From contig NC_014221.1 in NCBI RefSeq assembly GCF_000092425.1, forward strand, positions 1,121,001 to 1,185,000: 64,000 nt of DNA. The letters are read 5' to 3'. Shown here piece by piece: positions 22,568-32,241 of the stretch. Position 1 is the first letter of the stretch, and each line of letters starts with the position of its first letter. The translations under genes were made by a program, and so were the position numbers. Below the pieces are notes generated by a model. That model was not told where the DNA came from. It was given only the letters and a program-made list of their open reading frames with translations, and made no database searches. This DNA is from Truepera radiovictrix DSM 17093. GTDB taxonomy: Bacteria > Deinococcota > Deinococci > Deinococcales > Trueperaceae.

Positions 22568-23358
22568 TCCTTAAACGGGCCCGCGAGATCGACGCCATGA
22601 TCGCGGCCGCCGAGATCAACCGCGCCGCGCTCGAAGCGCTCGAGCCCCTTATCCGGCCGGGGGCGACCACGGCGCAGTTGAACGAAGCGGCCGAGGATGC
22701 TATAGTGTCGCGGGGCGGTACGCCCGCTTTCAAGGGCTACCGCGGTTTTCCCGCTACCCTCTGCACGTCGCTTAACGAGGTCGTCGTCCACGGGATCCCC
22801 AACGACAAGCCGCTCCGGGAGGGCGACGTCCTCTCGGTCGACATCGGTACCTTTTACAAGGGGTATGCGGCGGACATGGCCAAGACCTACCCGGTCGGCA
22901 AGATACCCGCTTCTACGCAGGCGCTTCTGCAGGCAACCGAGGCGTCCCTCTACGCGGGGATCGAGGCGGCCCAGGTCGGCAACCGTTTGGGCGACGTCGC
23001 TGCGGCCATTCAACAGGTGGTCGAGGCGGCGGGCTTTTGGGTCGTGCGGGAGTTTGTCGGGCACGGTATCGGCAGCGCGTTTCACGAGCCGCCGGACGTG
23101 CCTAACTACGGTCGTGCCGGGACGGGGCCGCGCCTCCGCCCCGGGTTGGTGCTGGCGATCGAACCGATGGTGACCGAGCGCCGCACCGAGGTCAAGATCC
23201 TCGGCGACGGGTGGACGGCGGTGACCGCCAACGGTGCGTTGGCGGCGCACTTCGAGCACACCGTCGCGATCACCGAAGCGGGGCCGCGCATCCTCACCGC
23301 CAAGGACGCCCCCCTCTACTCGTCGCAGGTGCTACTAGGAGGTAACCGTGGCGCGTAA
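22564..23358 (+). CDS. map: Methionine aminopeptidase, type I
   Basis: A 264-residue metalloenzyme removing initiator methionine. The metal ligands are visible in order: Asp in [11 protein letters not shown], Asp in GYAADMAKT, His in [12 protein letters not shown], Glu in LAIEPMV and Glu in [12 protein letters not shown] overlaps the adk stop (GTGA). Confidence 0.96.
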   Translation: MILKRAREIDAMIAAAEINRAALEALEPLIRPGATTAQLNEAAEDAIVSRGGTPAFKGYRGFPATLCTSLNEVVVHGIPNDKPLREGDVLSVDIGTFYKGYAADMAKTYPVGKIPASTQALLQATEASLYAGIEAAQVGNRLGDVAAAIQQVVEAAGFWVVREFVGHGIGSAFHEPPDVPNYGRAGTGPRLRPGLVLAIEPMVTERRTEVKILGDGWTAVTANGALAAHFEHTVAITEAGPRILTAKDAPLYSSQVLLGGNRGA

Positions 23359-23635
23359 CCGGTCTGGGTCGAGCAGGCGGCGTTCGCCTGCAGGCGGTGA
23401 GCGCCCCGAGCGCCCCGAAGAGACCACCCAAGATACCATCCGCACCGAAGGGGTGGTGCTCGAGGCCCGCCCCAACACCACCTTTTTGGTGCAGCTCGAC
23501 GCCGGCCCCGAGATCCTCGCGCACGTCGGCGGCAAGATGCGGCGGCACTACATCCGCATCCTCCCCGGCGACCGCGTGGTGTTAGAGATCAGTACCTACG
23601 ACCCCGAAAAGGGGCGCATCGTCTACCGGAAGTAA
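23348..23635 (+). CDS. infA: Translation initiation factor IF-1 with N-terminal extension
   Basis: A 95-residue protein; the last ~68 residues are a standard IF-1 OB fold ([35 protein letters not shown]). About 25 Arg/Ser/Pro/Glu-rich residues precede it. They are not an artefact of start choice: there is no in-frame ATG, GTG or TTG between GTG 23348 and the core, and AGGAGGTAACC lies right before GTG. It overlaps map by 11 nt. Confidence 0.94.
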   Translation: MARNRSGSSRRRSPAGGERPERPEETTQDTIRTEGVVLEARPNTTFLVQLDAGPEILAHVGGKMRRHYIRILPGDRVVLEISTYDPEKGRIVYRK

Positions 23636-23665
23636 GCCCCTCGCGGGGTGTAAGGAGTTGTAACC

Positions 23666-23782
23666 ATGAAGGTTCGCGCATCCGTCAAGCCGATCTGCGA
23701 CCGGTGCAAGGTCATCCGTCGCCACGGCAAAGTGTTCGTCATCTGCTCGGTCAACCCGAAGCACAAGCAAAGGCAGGGGTAA
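23666..23782 (+). CDS. rpmJ: Ribosomal protein L36
   Basis: A 38-residue zinc-type L36 with ligands Cys11, Cys14, Cys27 and His33 (CDRC ... C ... H). TAAGGAG lies upstream of ATG 23666. Confidence 0.96.
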   Translation: MKVRASVKPICDRCKVIRRHGKVFVICSVNPKHKQRQG

Positions 23783-23783
23783 C

Positions 23784-24164
23784 ATGGCGCGTATTGCTGG
23801 CGTCGATTTGCCGCGCGACAAGCGCATCGAACACGCGCTGCCGTACATCTACGGCATCGGTCTCAGCCGCTCGCAGGAGGTCCTGGCGCAAGCCGGCGTG
23901 AATCCGGACACCCGCGTTAAAGACCTCGCCGAGGCCGAAGTCGCGCGTTTGCGCGAGATCGTCGAGAAGACCTACAAGGTCGAGGGCGATCTGCGGCGCG
24001 AGATTCAGCTCAACATCAAACGCCTGATGGACATCGGTTCGTACCGCGGTCTGCGGCACCGCCGCGGTCTGCCGGTTCGCGGTCAGTCGAGCAAGACAAA
24101 CGCCCGCACCCGCAAAGGGCCGCGCCGCACGGTGGCCGGCAAGAAGAAAGCCACCAAGAAGTAA
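23784..24164 (+). CDS. rpsM: Ribosomal protein S13
   Basis: A 126-residue head protein contacting the 50S subunit: [19 protein letters not shown], and [20 protein letters not shown]. One nt after rpmJ. Confidence 0.97.
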   Translation: MARIAGVDLPRDKRIEHALPYIYGIGLSRSQEVLAQAGVNPDTRVKDLAEAEVARLREIVEKTYKVEGDLRREIQLNIKRLMDIGSYRGLRHRRGLPVRGQSSKTNARTRKGPRRTVAGKKKATKK

Positions 24165-24173
24165 GGGGCCGCG

Positions 24174-24569
24174 ATGACGAAGCAAGCCGCTAAAAACAAG
24201 ACCAAAAAGCGCGTGCGCCGCAACCTCGTCGAGGGCAAGGCGTACATCCACGCCTCGTACAACAACACCATCGTGACGATCACCGACATGGACGGCAACG
24301 CCGTAGCGTGGTCGAGCAGCGGTTCCATCGGCTACAAGGGGTCGAAAAAAGGCACCCCGTACGCGGCGCAGCTCGCCGCCGCCGACGCGACCCGCAAAGC
24401 GCAGAACATGGGCGTCACGCAGCTCGACATCGTGATCCGCGGCACCGGCTCGGGCCGCGAGCAGGCGATCCGTTCAATCCAGGCAACGGGCGTCAACGTG
24501 CGCTCGATCGTCGACGCGACCCCCGTACCGCACAACGGCTGCCGCCCCCGCAAACGCAAACGCGTGTAG
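24174..24569 (+). CDS. rpsK: Ribosomal protein S11
   Basis: A 131-residue platform protein: [27 protein letters not shown]-type motif [15 protein letters not shown], and [13 protein letters not shown] at the end. Confidence 0.97.
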   Translation: MTKQAAKNKTKKRVRRNLVEGKAYIHASYNNTIVTITDMDGNAVAWSSSGSIGYKGSKKGTPYAAQLAAADATRKAQNMGVTQLDIVIRGTGSGREQAIRSIQATGVNVRSIVDATPVPHNGCRPRKRKRV

Positions 24570-24655
24570 CCGCCCCCGCGCGGGGTGGGCAGTGCCGCTT
24601 GCCCCGCCACGAGACCGCACTCAAACCCGTACCACGAGCATAGAGAAGGAGCACC

Positions 24656-25273
24656 ATGGGTCGTCAACGAGATCCCATCGTCAAACTGAGTCGCCGCGAA
24701 GGGGTCAACCTCGCGGAGACGCCGAAGGTTCAGAAGTACATGGAGCGCCGCCCCTACCCTCCGGGGCAGCACGGCCAGCGCCGCAGCCGCAAGCTCTCCG
24801 ACTACGGGGTGCGGCTGCGCGAGAAGCAGAAGCTCCGCCGCCTCTACAACCTCAGCGAAAAGCAGTTTAGCAACCTCTTCGCCGAGGCGGTGCGCCAGCA
24901 AGGAGCGACCGGTGGGGTGTTTTTACAGCTCCTCGAGTCGCGCCTGGACAACGTCGTGTTCCGCTTGGGCATCGCGCACACCCGCCGCCAAGCGCGCCAG
25001 TTCGTCACCCACCGGCACATCTTGGTCAACGGCAAGGTGGTCGACGTCCCGTCGTACCGCGTCCGCCCGGGCGACGAGATCGCCGTGGCCCCCCGCAGCC
25101 GCTCGAACGAGGTCATTAAGAGCAACGTCGAAGCCCGCAAACGCGGCCGCCTAAGCCCCTGGCTCGAGTTCGACAGCGAGAGCCTCAAGGGCAAGTTTCA
25201 ACGCCTCCCCTCGCGCGAAGACATCACGGTTCCGGTCAACGAACTTCAGGTCATCGAGTACTACTCGAGATAG
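24656..25273 (+). CDS. rpsD: Ribosomal protein S4
   Basis: A 205-residue primary 16S rRNA binder with an S4 domain ([20 protein letters not shown], then [15 protein letters not shown]). The 86-nt gap before it contains GC-rich inverted repeats around 24571-24600 that could be a leader structure, but no known S4 site is evident. GAAGGAG precedes ATG. Confidence 0.97.
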   Translation: MGRQRDPIVKLSRREGVNLAETPKVQKYMERRPYPPGQHGQRRSRKLSDYGVRLREKQKLRRLYNLSEKQFSNLFAEAVRQQGATGGVFLQLLESRLDNVVFRLGIAHTRRQARQFVTHRHILVNGKVVDVPSYRVRPGDEIAVAPRSRSNEVIKSNVEARKRGRLSPWLEFDSESLKGKFQRLPSREDITVPVNELQVIEYYSR

Positions 25274-25296
25274 CGCCTAGCTCGTTAGGAGAAACG

Positions 25297-26229
25297 GTGC
25301 AACTGACACCTGAATTTAAAGCGCGCGTCACCGACCAGTACGGTGAGTTTATCGTCGAACCGCTGCCGCGCGGTTACGGCGTCACCTTGGGCAACCCCCT
25401 AAGGCGCATCCTGCTCTCGTCGGTCGCCGGGACAGCCGTCACGAGCGTCTACATCGAGGACGTCTTGCACGAGTTCTCGACCATCCCCGGGGTGAAAGAG
25501 GATGTCATGCAGATCATCCTCAACCTCAAGGAGCTGGTCGTTAAGCTGCACGACGACGAACCCGTGACGCTGACGCTGCGCGCCGAGAACCCGGGGCGGG
25601 TCACCGCGGCCGACTTCGAGGTGCCGATGGGGGCGACGTTGATCAACCCCGAGCTGTACCTCGCGACCCTGAACGAGGGGGGCAAGCTGGTCATGGAGGT
25701 GCGCGTGGAGCCGGGGATCGGTTACGTTCCCGCCGAGGTGCACGCCACAAAAGACCGCATCAACTCGATCCCCGTCGACGCCGTCTTTACCCCCGTGCGC
25801 CGCGTCGCCTACCGCGTCGAGGACACCCGCGTGGGGCAAAAGACCGACTTAGACCGCTTGGTGCTGCGCGTCTGGACCGACGGCTCCGTGAGCCCCCGCG
25901 AGGCGCTAGACAGCGCCGTCGAGATCCTGCGCAACCAGCTCTCGGTCTTTAGCGGTGGGGTCATCGACGAGCCCCTACCCGTAATGGCGATACCCCCGCG
26001 CAGCGCCGACGAGCCCCTCAGCCGCGCTGAACCGGCGCGCATCTCGCTCGAGAGCCTCGAGCTCTCCTCGCGCGTGCTGCACTCGTTGCAAGAGGAGGGG
26101 ATCGACTCGGTCGACGCCCTCTTGGCGCTCTCCGAACGCGACCTCAAAAAGGTCGGCGGGGTCGGGGACAAGTCGCTAGAGGAGATCAAGGAGCGCCTGC
26201 AGGCGCAGGGGCTCTACCTCAAGGAGTAG
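25297..26229 (+). CDS. rpoA: RNA polymerase alpha subunit
   Basis: 310 residues: the N-terminal dimerisation domain (YGVTLGNPLRRILLSS, VHEFSTIPGV-like segment) and, after a linker, a C-terminal domain with helix-hairpin-helix repeats (LELSSRVLHSLQEEGIDSV ... LKKVGGVGDKSLEEIKERL). GTG start with TAGGAG upstream. Confidence 0.98.
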   Translation: MQLTPEFKARVTDQYGEFIVEPLPRGYGVTLGNPLRRILLSSVAGTAVTSVYIEDVLHEFSTIPGVKEDVMQIILNLKELVVKLHDDEPVTLTLRAENPGRVTAADFEVPMGATLINPELYLATLNEGGKLVMEVRVEPGIGYVPAEVHATKDRINSIPVDAVFTPVRRVAYRVEDTRVGQKTDLDRLVLRVWTDGSVSPREALDSAVEILRNQLSVFSGGVIDEPLPVMAIPPRSADEPLSRAEPARISLESLELSSRVLHSLQEEGIDSVDALLALSERDLKKVGGVGDKSLEEIKERLQAQGLYLKE

Positions 26230-26322
26230 CGCTCTTACCTCGGAACGCGCCTCCCCGCACGCACCTGCCGAGATGCTACCGGTAGCAACCCGTAACGCTA
26301 CCCAAACCCAAAGGAGTAAACC

Positions 26323-26685
26323 GTGAGACACCTAAGCAGTGGGCGCAAGCTGGGGCGCAGCAGCAGCCACCGCGTCGCCCTCAAACGCTCGCAAGCGGCC
26401 GCGCTCTTTCGCCACGGCCGCATCAAGACCACCCTGGCCAAGGCCAAGGACCTGCGCCCTTACGTCGAAAAGCTCATCACCACGGCCAAAGGCGGCGACC
26501 TGCACGCGCGGCGTCAGGTGCTGCGCGAGATCCACGACGTCGCCTTGGTGCGCAAGATCATGGATGAGATCGCCCCGAGCTTTGCGGAGCGCGCGGGCGG
26601 CTACACCCGCATCTACCGCCTCGAGACCCGCCGCGGCGACGGCGCCCAAGAGGCGCTCATCGAGCTCGTCGGGAGCGAAGCGTAG
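26323..26685 (+). CDS. rplQ: Ribosomal protein L17
   Basis: A 120-residue tunnel-exit protein: [17 protein letters not shown] and [21 protein letters not shown]. The GTG start has AAAGGAG upstream. A perfect 12-bp palindrome GCTACCGGTAGC (26275-26286) sits in the rpoA-rplQ gap. Last gene of the block. Confidence 0.97.
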   Translation: MRHLSSGRKLGRSSSHRVALKRSQAAALFRHGRIKTTLAKAKDLRPYVEKLITTAKGGDLHARRQVLREIHDVALVRKIMDEIAPSFAERAGGYTRIYRLETRRGDGAQEALIELVGSEA

Positions 26686-26710
26686 GCGCTCCGCCGCCCC
26701 CAACCTTGTG

Positions 26711-26739
26711 ACCTCGAGGCAACCGCCCCGAGGTTTTTT
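26711..26739 (+). terminator. Terminator of the ribosomal superoperon
   Basis: Stem ACCTCG (26711-26716) with CGAGGT (26729-26734), followed by TTTTTT. A clear intrinsic terminator 25 nt after rplQ. Confidence 0.85.
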
Positions 26740-26754
26740 CCTGTAACGTCGGGC

Positions 26755-27426
26755 ATGCCGAGGACGACCGTGACGACCGCGACGGCGCTCTGGGCGCCCT
26801 TGCGGGCCCTTTTGACGCTCACCTTGCTCCTCGTGACGCCGCTCGCGCAGGCCGACCACGGCGCCCCCCCGCCGCGCCTCGGCGGGGTGAGTTTCTGCAC
26901 CGACCGCGACTCCGTCCGCCTCGAGGTCGTCGGTGGCGCGGGGGAGAGGCCTGGATTCGCCGGCGACCTCGCGGCGCGGGCGCTTCAGCACCTGCGCGCG
27001 GCGCTCGAGCGCGCCGAGGTGCCGCACGAAGAACGCGAGGTGTGCGCGGGGGAGCGGGGGTACGTGGCGCTCGAGCTCTACGCCCGCTTCCTCGACCCCG
27101 AGACCTACCTGGGCTTTCCCGAGGCCTCGTACACCTACGTCGCCGCCACGCAGGTCGGGGCGCACGCCCCCACCCGTTCGCCGGAGGGGGCGCTCCCCGA
27201 GAGCGTCTACGTCGCTTCGGCGAGCGACATCTTGCAGGCCCCCAGCGAGGCGGCGTTGGCGGCCGAGCTGCTCGCGCTCACCGACGAGCAGGCGCAGCTG
27301 CTGACGCGGACCTGGCTGGAGGCCAACGTGGTGCCGCCGGGCCGCTTCGCGCGCTTCGGGGCGCTCGCGCTCGCGCTCGTGCTCGTGCGCGCGCTCGCCC
27401 CCTGGGCGCTACGCGCGCGGGGTTAA
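26755..27426 (+). CDS. Secreted or membrane-tethered protein of unknown function
   Basis: A 223-residue protein with a signal peptide (about residues 1-33, ending PLAQADHG) and a C-terminal hydrophobic segment (about 202-218) followed by an Arg-rich tail, so probably anchored facing outward. Two cysteines (in VSFCTDRD and EVCAGERG) may form a disulfide. No family is recognised. TAACGT 5 nt before ATG suggests a leaderless promoter just behind the rplQ terminator. It overlaps the 3' end of deoB by 18 nt, tail to tail. Confidence 0.65.
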   Translation: MPRTTVTTATALWAPLRALLTLTLLLVTPLAQADHGAPPPRLGGVSFCTDRDSVRLEVVGGAGERPGFAGDLAARALQHLRAALERAEVPHEEREVCAGERGYVALELYARFLDPETYLGFPEASYTYVAATQVGAHAPTRSPEGALPESVYVASASDILQAPSEAALAAELLALTDEQAQLLTRTWLEANVVPPGRFARFGALALALVLVRALAPWALRARG

Positions 27427-28575
27427 CGCCGCCGCGAAGCTCGAGCCGGCGCCCGACCAGGGGACGCCCAAAAGCTCGGCGACGGTGGCGCCGAGGTCGG
27501 CGAAGCTCCCCCGCGTCCCGAGCGCGCCCCCCGGTGCCCCCGGGCTGTAGGCGAGCACGAAGCCGTACTCGCGGGTGTGGTCGGTGCCCGCGTGCGTCGG
27601 GTCGTTGCCGTGGTCGGAGGTCAGGAGCAGCCAGTCGCCGGGGTGCGTGGCCGCGAGGAGCTCGGGGAGCCGCGCGTCGAACGCGGCGAGCGCCCGCGCG
27701 TACCCCCGCGGGTCGCGCCGGTGGCCGTAGAGCGAGTCGAACTCGACGAGGTTGCACATCACCAGCCCGTCCGGCCGCGCCGCCATCGCCCGCAGCGTCT
27801 TGTCGACCCCGTCCTCGTTCGAGTCGGTGGGCACCTCCTGCGTAAACCCGCGGTGGGCGTAGATGTCGGGGATCTTGCCGATCCCCACGACCGCCCGCCC
27901 CGCCCCCTTAAGGGCGTCGAGGACGGTCGGGTGGGGTGGGGCCAGCGAGAAGTCCTTGCGCGCCTCCCCGAGCCGCCGGAAGGCGCCGGGGACGCCGGTA
28001 AAGGGCCGGGCGATCACCCGCGCCACGGCGTGCTCGCCCCTTAGGATCTCCCGCGCCGCCTCGCACCACCCGTAGAGCGTCTGTAGAGGCACCCTGTCCG
28101 TGTGGGCCGCGACCTGAAAGACGCTGTCGGCGCTCGTGTAGACGATGGGGTCGCCCGTCTCTAAGTGCGCCGCGCCGAGCTCGTCCAAGATGGCGGTGCC
28201 CGAGGCGGGGCGGTTGCCGAGGTGGCCGCGACCCGTGCGGGCGTCAAACGCGGCCATCACCCCCTCCGGAAAGCGCTCGAAGGTGCAAAAGGGGTGCTCG
28301 AGCACCACCCCCATAAACTCCCAGTGGCCGGTGGTGGTGTCCTTGCCCGGGCTCCGCTCCGCGAGGCGCCCGTAGGACGCTTTCGGCGTAGGGCTGGGGG
28401 GGAGCGCCCCGACGCCCTCGACGTTCCCGAGGCCCAAGGCGCTCAGGTTGGGGAGCGCCGTACCGGCCCTTTGCAGCGTGTGGTCGAGGGTGTGGGCCCC
28501 CGCGTCGCCGAACGCGTCGGCGTCCGGGAGCGCCCCGACGCCGACCGAGTCGAGCACGATGACGGTGACGGTCAT
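27409..28575 (-). CDS. deoB: Phosphopentomutase
   Basis: A 388-residue alkaline-phosphatase-superfamily enzyme interconverting ribose/deoxyribose 1- and 5-phosphates in nucleoside salvage. Visible: the N-terminal metal site [13 protein letters not shown], the phosphorylated Thr region [10 protein letters not shown], and C-terminal metal ligands in [25 protein letters not shown] 6 nt before ATG points to a leaderless transcript. It follows the ABC genes on the same strand but has its own promoter. Confidence 0.96.
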   Translation of the reverse strand: MTVTVIVLDSVGVGALPDADAFGDAGAHTLDHTLQRAGTALPNLSALGLGNVEGVGALPPSPTPKASYGRLAERSPGKDTTTGHWEFMGVVLEHPFCTFERFPEGVMAAFDARTGRGHLGNRPASGTAILDELGAAHLETGDPIVYTSADSVFQVAAHTDRVPLQTLYGWCEAAREILRGEHAVARVIARPFTGVPGAFRRLGEARKDFSLAPPHPTVLDALKGAGRAVVGIGKIPDIYAHRGFTQEVPTDSNEDGVDKTLRAMAARPDGLVMCNLVEFDSLYGHRRDPRGYARALAAFDARLPELLAATHPGDWLLLTSDHGNDPTHAGTDHTREYGFVLAYSPGAPGGALGTRGSFADLGATVAELLGVPWSGAGSSFAAALTPRA

Positions 28576-28588
28576 GGCGTCAGTATAG

Positions 28589-29392
28589 CTAGTGCGAAGG
28601 CCCGTCCCCCCGTGCCTCCGGCGCGCCGGCGCGCGTGTCCGACCAGACGCGGCCGTTACGCAGCTGCACGGTGCGCTGCGCGCGCGCGGCGACCTCGGCG
28701 CTATGCGTCACCGTCACGAGCGTCGCGCCCCTCGCGTGCACCGCCTCCAAAAGCTCTAAGATGCGCGCGCCCGTGTCGCTGTCTAAGTTGCCGGTCGGTT
28801 CGTCGGCCAAGAGGAGCTGGGGGCGGATGACGAGCGCGCGGGCGATGGCCACGCGCTGCTCCTGACCGCCCGAGAGCTCGCTCGGCATGTGCTCGGCGCG
28901 CTCGGCGAGCCCGACGCGCGCTAACATCTCGAGCGCGCGTGCCCGCCGCTCCTTGCGGCTCACGCCCGCGTAGCGCAGCGGCAGCGCCACGTTGCGCCAC
29001 GCCGAGAGGTGCGGCAGCAGGTTAAAGCTCTGAAAGACGAAGCCGACCGTGCGGCCGCGCAGCCGGGAGCGTTCGGCGTCGCTCAAACCGGTCGTATCGC
29101 GGCCCAAGAGCTTGAGGCGCCCCGCGGTGGGCGCGTCCATCAGCCCCATGAGGTAGAGCAGGGTGGACTTGCCCGCCCCCGAGGGGCCGACGAGCGCGAC
29201 GTGCTCGCCGCGCTCGATGCGGAGCGTGACCCCCTGGAGGGCGTCCACCATCCCCTGGCCTTTGGGGTAGCGCTTGGCGACGTCCTGGAGCTCGAGCACG
29301 GGCTCCGGGGGGGTGGGGCTCACGGCGGCGACGTGTGGTGCAGGGTGTGGTGCGGCGTTTAGTGCGGTGTGGGTGTTGCGTGTGATGCGCAT
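28589..29392 (-). CDS. ABC transporter ATPase, MacB/LolD type
   Basis: About 267 residues. Walker A GPSGAGKS (with [13 protein letters not shown]), Q-loop [15 protein letters not shown], signature [15 protein letters not shown], Walker [13 protein letters not shown] and H-loop THSAE are complete, so the enzyme should hydrolyse ATP. It belongs to the subfamily that drives mechanotransmission or export through FtsX-type permeases. Start 29392 has GAGGAG 7 nt upstream; the longer frame would run into the permease gene. It lies 19 nt after the permease stop as last gene of the operon, so the two form one transporter. Confidence 0.92.
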   Translation of the reverse strand: MRITRNTHTALNAAPHPAPHVAAVSPTPPEPVLELQDVAKRYPKGQGMVDALQGVTLRIERGEHVALVGPSGAGKSTLLYLMGLMDAPTAGRLKLLGRDTTGLSDAERSRLRGRTVGFVFQSFNLLPHLSAWRNVALPLRYAGVSRKERRARALEMLARVGLAERAEHMPSELSGGQEQRVAIARALVIRPQLLLADEPTGNLDSDTGARILELLEAVHARGATLVTVTHSAEVAARAQRTVQLRNGRVWSDTRAGAPEARGDGPSH

Positions 29393-29411
29393 CCGGTCTC
29401 CTCGAGGCGGG

Positions 29412-31643
29412 CTAGGCTTCGCGCTCGCGCACCGCATCAGCCGGCAGCAGCCGCGCGGCGGCGAGCGCCGGACCCGCGCCGAAAAGGGCGGCTACGAAGA
29501 ACGCGAGGGCGACGGCGAGAGCGAGGGCGGGGAGGTCGATGAGAAAGGGCACCCCCTGGAGCCGCGCGGCGAGGTAACCCAAACCGACGCCCAAGAGCAA
29601 CCCGGCGGCGCTCGAGAGGGCGGCGAGGCGCAGCGCCTCGCCGAGGAACTGGGCGAAGATGTCGGTGGTGCGGGCGCCGACGGCGCGCCGCACGCCGATC
29701 TCGCGCACCCGTAAGGAGAGTGCGACGAGCATCTGCGCGGCCAGCCCGCCGCCGCCCAGGAGCAGCAAGGCGGCGGCGAGCGCGCGGTAGACCGCTGCGA
29801 GGCTCAACAGGGCGCCCCGCACCTCCGGGTAGAAGTCCTCGGCGCGCATGACCGTAAAGGGGATGCGGTCGTCGCCGTAGCGGGCGTTCAGCACGTCGGC
29901 CCCCGTTTGCAGGGCCGCCGCCACGTCCCGCCCCGGCGCGACCTCGACCAAGATGCTGCCGAACCCCTGCGCGCGCACCATCGGCCCCGGAAAGAGCACC
30001 TGCTCGTCGCGCAGCCCGCCGGGGATATTCTGTGTGCCGCTCCGAAACACGCCGACGACCGTCCAGGCGCGACCGAACGCATGCACCTCGGCACCCAGGG
30101 GGTCGGCCTCGCCGAAGGTCTCAGCGGCGATGAGCTGACCCAGGGCTACCTCGGCGGCGTCCGGTGCGGGCCAGCGCCCCGCCAAGAGTTCCGCGCCGAT
30201 CATCTCGGCGAAGGGTTCCTCGGCGGCTTGCCAGGTCGAGAGGTAGGAGCCCGCCGGACCCTCGAGGGTCGAGAGCGTAAAGGCGCGTTTGTACGCCGTG
30301 CGGGAGAACCCCTCGGCGGCGGGGCTCGCTAGCAGCGCTTCGTAGTCGCGGCGGGTGAGCGAGGTGAAACCGCGTGGGTCGCCCAAGCCCTCGGTCAGGA
30401 CGCTCGCATAGGTGCCGATGCGCTCGCCCACCCCGCCCAGGATGCGACGCGTCTCGGCCTCCGCCGCGCGCGCGGTCGTCGCCTGCACGACGAGCCCCGC
30501 GACCCCCAACGCGAGCCCCGCTCCGGCGAGCAGGAGCCGGCGCTGCGGGGCGCTCGAGGCGCCGCCACGCATCACCTGTGCCGGGGGCTGCCGCGCCGCC
30601 CACAGTGCGGGGAAAAAAGCCGCTACGGCGACCAGCAGCAGCAAAGGCGGCGCGAGCAGCAGGAGCGACCGGAGCCCTGGCGCGGCGCTCACGCCGGTCG
30701 CGCGTGTCAGCAGCGCCGCCCCCAGGTAGGCCAAGGGGGGCGCGAGGACGAGCCCCGCCACGCCCCAGGGGAGCGCCCCCCACAGCTCGCCCAAGGTCAC
30801 GTCCTGCCGGGTCGCGCCGACCGCGCGCCGCACGCCGAGCTGCCGCACGCGCGAAAGGGCACGCGCGAGGTAAAAGGCCAGTAGGTTTGCCCCGGCGCTT
30901 AGCAGCACGGCCGCGACGCCGAAGCCGAGCGCCCCGCCCAGGAGCCGCCCGACCGTTTCGCGCAGCTCGGCGCCGTACTGCTCGGTCAGCGGCAGGACGC
31001 GGTAGCCCTCTATCCCCTCGCGTTCTAGCCACGCCCGCAGCGCCGCGCCCGCGCTCCCGAACGCCTCGGGAGTGGTCTCGAGGAAGAGAAAGCTCGGCCC
31101 CCCCTCCGGGCCGAAGTAGGCTTCGAGTGGCACGAAGATGGCACCGTCTAGTTCCGCGTCCACCCACCCGCGCGCGCGCACGCTCTCCAGCACCCCCACG
31201 ACGCGGTACGGAAAGCCGCCCGCCTCCACGGTCTCCCCCAACATCTCGCGGAGGTTCGCGCCGACGACCGCCTCTGTGGGCGCTTCAAAGGGGCGGCCCG
31301 CCGCGAAGGCGAAGCGGCGCACGCCGAAGAACGCCGCGTCCACCCCGATGAGCGGGTACGAGACCTCCTGCGTTACGAGCCGCGAGACGTTCGTGCTGAG
31401 CGCCACCCCGACCACGCCGGGCAGTGTCGCCAACGCGCTCAGGTCCCCCGGCAGGGGGTCGAGTGGCATAGAGGGCCGCTCCGGGTCTAAGTCCGGCTCC
31501 ACGAGATAGGTGTGTTGGCCCACCGTCTCCCGCAGGGCGCGCAGGGTGTCGCTCGAGCGCTCCCAGAGCCCCAGCGTTACGCCTAGCACCCCCCCGGCGA
31601 GGGCGACCGAGAGGAGCGCGACGAGGTTGCGAAGGGCGTTCAC
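29412..31643 (-). CDS. FtsX/MacB-type ABC permease
   Basis: A 743-residue permease. One N-terminal membrane segment (about 5-25), a MacB-like extracytoplasmic domain (about 45-225), an FtsX block of three segments (about 235-350), a further segment (about 370-390), a second extracytoplasmic domain (to about 600) and a final FtsX block of three segments; this two-repeat layout is that of MacB-related exporters. It begins 6 nt after the preceding gene with GTG and no strong ribosome site, implying translational coupling. Cargo is unknown; the cysteine-rich peptide encoded upstream is the natural candidate (inference). Confidence 0.88.
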   Translation of the reverse strand: MNALRNLVALLSVALAGGVLGVTLGLWERSSDTLRALRETVGQHTYLVEPDLDPERPSMPLDPLPGDLSALATLPGVVGVALSTNVSRLVTQEVSYPLIGVDAAFFGVRRFAFAAGRPFEAPTEAVVGANLREMLGETVEAGGFPYRVVGVLESVRARGWVDAELDGAIFVPLEAYFGPEGGPSFLFLETTPEAFGSAGAALRAWLEREGIEGYRVLPLTEQYGAELRETVGRLLGGALGFGVAAVLLSAGANLLAFYLARALSRVRQLGVRRAVGATRQDVTLGELWGALPWGVAGLVLAPPLAYLGAALLTRATGVSAAPGLRSLLLLAPPLLLLVAVAAFFPALWAARQPPAQVMRGGASSAPQRRLLLAGAGLALGVAGLVVQATTARAAEAETRRILGGVGERIGTYASVLTEGLGDPRGFTSLTRRDYEALLASPAAEGFSRTAYKRAFTLSTLEGPAGSYLSTWQAAEEPFAEMIGAELLAGRWPAPDAAEVALGQLIAAETFGEADPLGAEVHAFGRAWTVVGVFRSGTQNIPGGLRDEQVLFPGPMVRAQGFGSILVEVAPGRDVAAALQTGADVLNARYGDDRIPFTVMRAEDFYPEVRGALLSLAAVYRALAAALLLLGGGGLAAQMLVALSLRVREIGVRRAVGARTTDIFAQFLGEALRLAALSSAAGLLLGVGLGYLAARLQGVPFLIDLPALALAVALAFFVAALFGAGPALAAARLLPADAVREREA

Positions 31644-31649
31644 GCGCGC

Positions 31650-32231
31650 TTACGGCCCCGATACTGCCGCGAGCGCTTGCCGCAGCGAGGCGTCCAGGGT
31701 CTCTTCCGCCGCCACTAAGATGAGCGCCGACTCGACGCGGTTGTCTTCGCCTATCACGGCGGCTTGAAACGATCCCCAGCGCAGCACGTCGCTAAGTTCT
31801 TCTGGCGAATCTTCCGAGAAGAAGGTCCAATCGGGGAAAGCTGCTTGGAGTGCGTCCCGATTTGCGTCATTCATCGCAAACGCCACCCCCTGCACGCCGT
31901 AGCGCTCGAGTAAAGGCGGCAGCGTCTCGAGCAAAAAGCGCGTATTGGAGGCCGGATGGTCGAACTCGGCGTAAGGCACCTCAATGCGGGTCTCTAAGGC
32001 AAACGCCTCGTCCACCACCCAGAGCAGATACCGGCCCACCCCGGGCAGTTCGGCGGGTGTGCCGGCGGCGCTGTAGAAGGTGCCCGCTAGTTCCGTCCCC
32101 GGCGTCATGAGGGGGTTGTTGTCGGGGAGCGCGAAGATTTTCGGCGGGAGGTCCGTCTGGGTCGTGGCGGCCCCGGCGGTGCCCAGGGAGACGAGCAATC
32201 TTAGCGGGCGCGACGTCAAGCTCTCTGTCAC
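31650..32231 (-). CDS. Short paralogue of the adjacent secreted protein
   Basis: About 193 residues from GTG 32231 (AGGGGG upstream), with a short N-terminal hydrophobic stretch that may be a signal peptide. It resembles the neighbour at 32242 at both ends: GVGRYLLWVVDEAFALETR against TTGRYLLWVEDAVFALDTR, and LPPLLERYGVQGVAFAMND...AAFPDW against LPELLERYGVPGVGLVTGD...AAFPDW. The ~150-residue middle of the neighbour is missing, so this is a tandem duplicate that lost the centre. No known family recognised. It lies between its paralogue and the exporter permease, with 10-nt and 6-nt gaps. Confidence 0.75.
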   Translation of the reverse strand: MTESLTSRPLRLLVSLGTAGAATTQTDLPPKIFALPDNNPLMTPGTELAGTFYSAAGTPAELPGVGRYLLWVVDEAFALETRIEVPYAEFDHPASNTRFLLETLPPLLERYGVQGVAFAMNDANRDALQAAFPDWTFFSEDSPEELSDVLRWGSFQAAVIGEDNRVESALILVAAEETLDASLRQALAAVSGP

Positions 32232-32241
32232 GGCGTTCCCC

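Noticed and set aside
24570-24655. S4 autoregulatory leader before rpsD
   Set aside because: The gap has GC-rich inverted repeats but no fold matching a described S4 mRNA site.
30374-31351. Long plus-strand frame opposite the ABC permease
   Set aside because: Ser/Arg/Pro-rich translation typical of an antisense high-GC frame.
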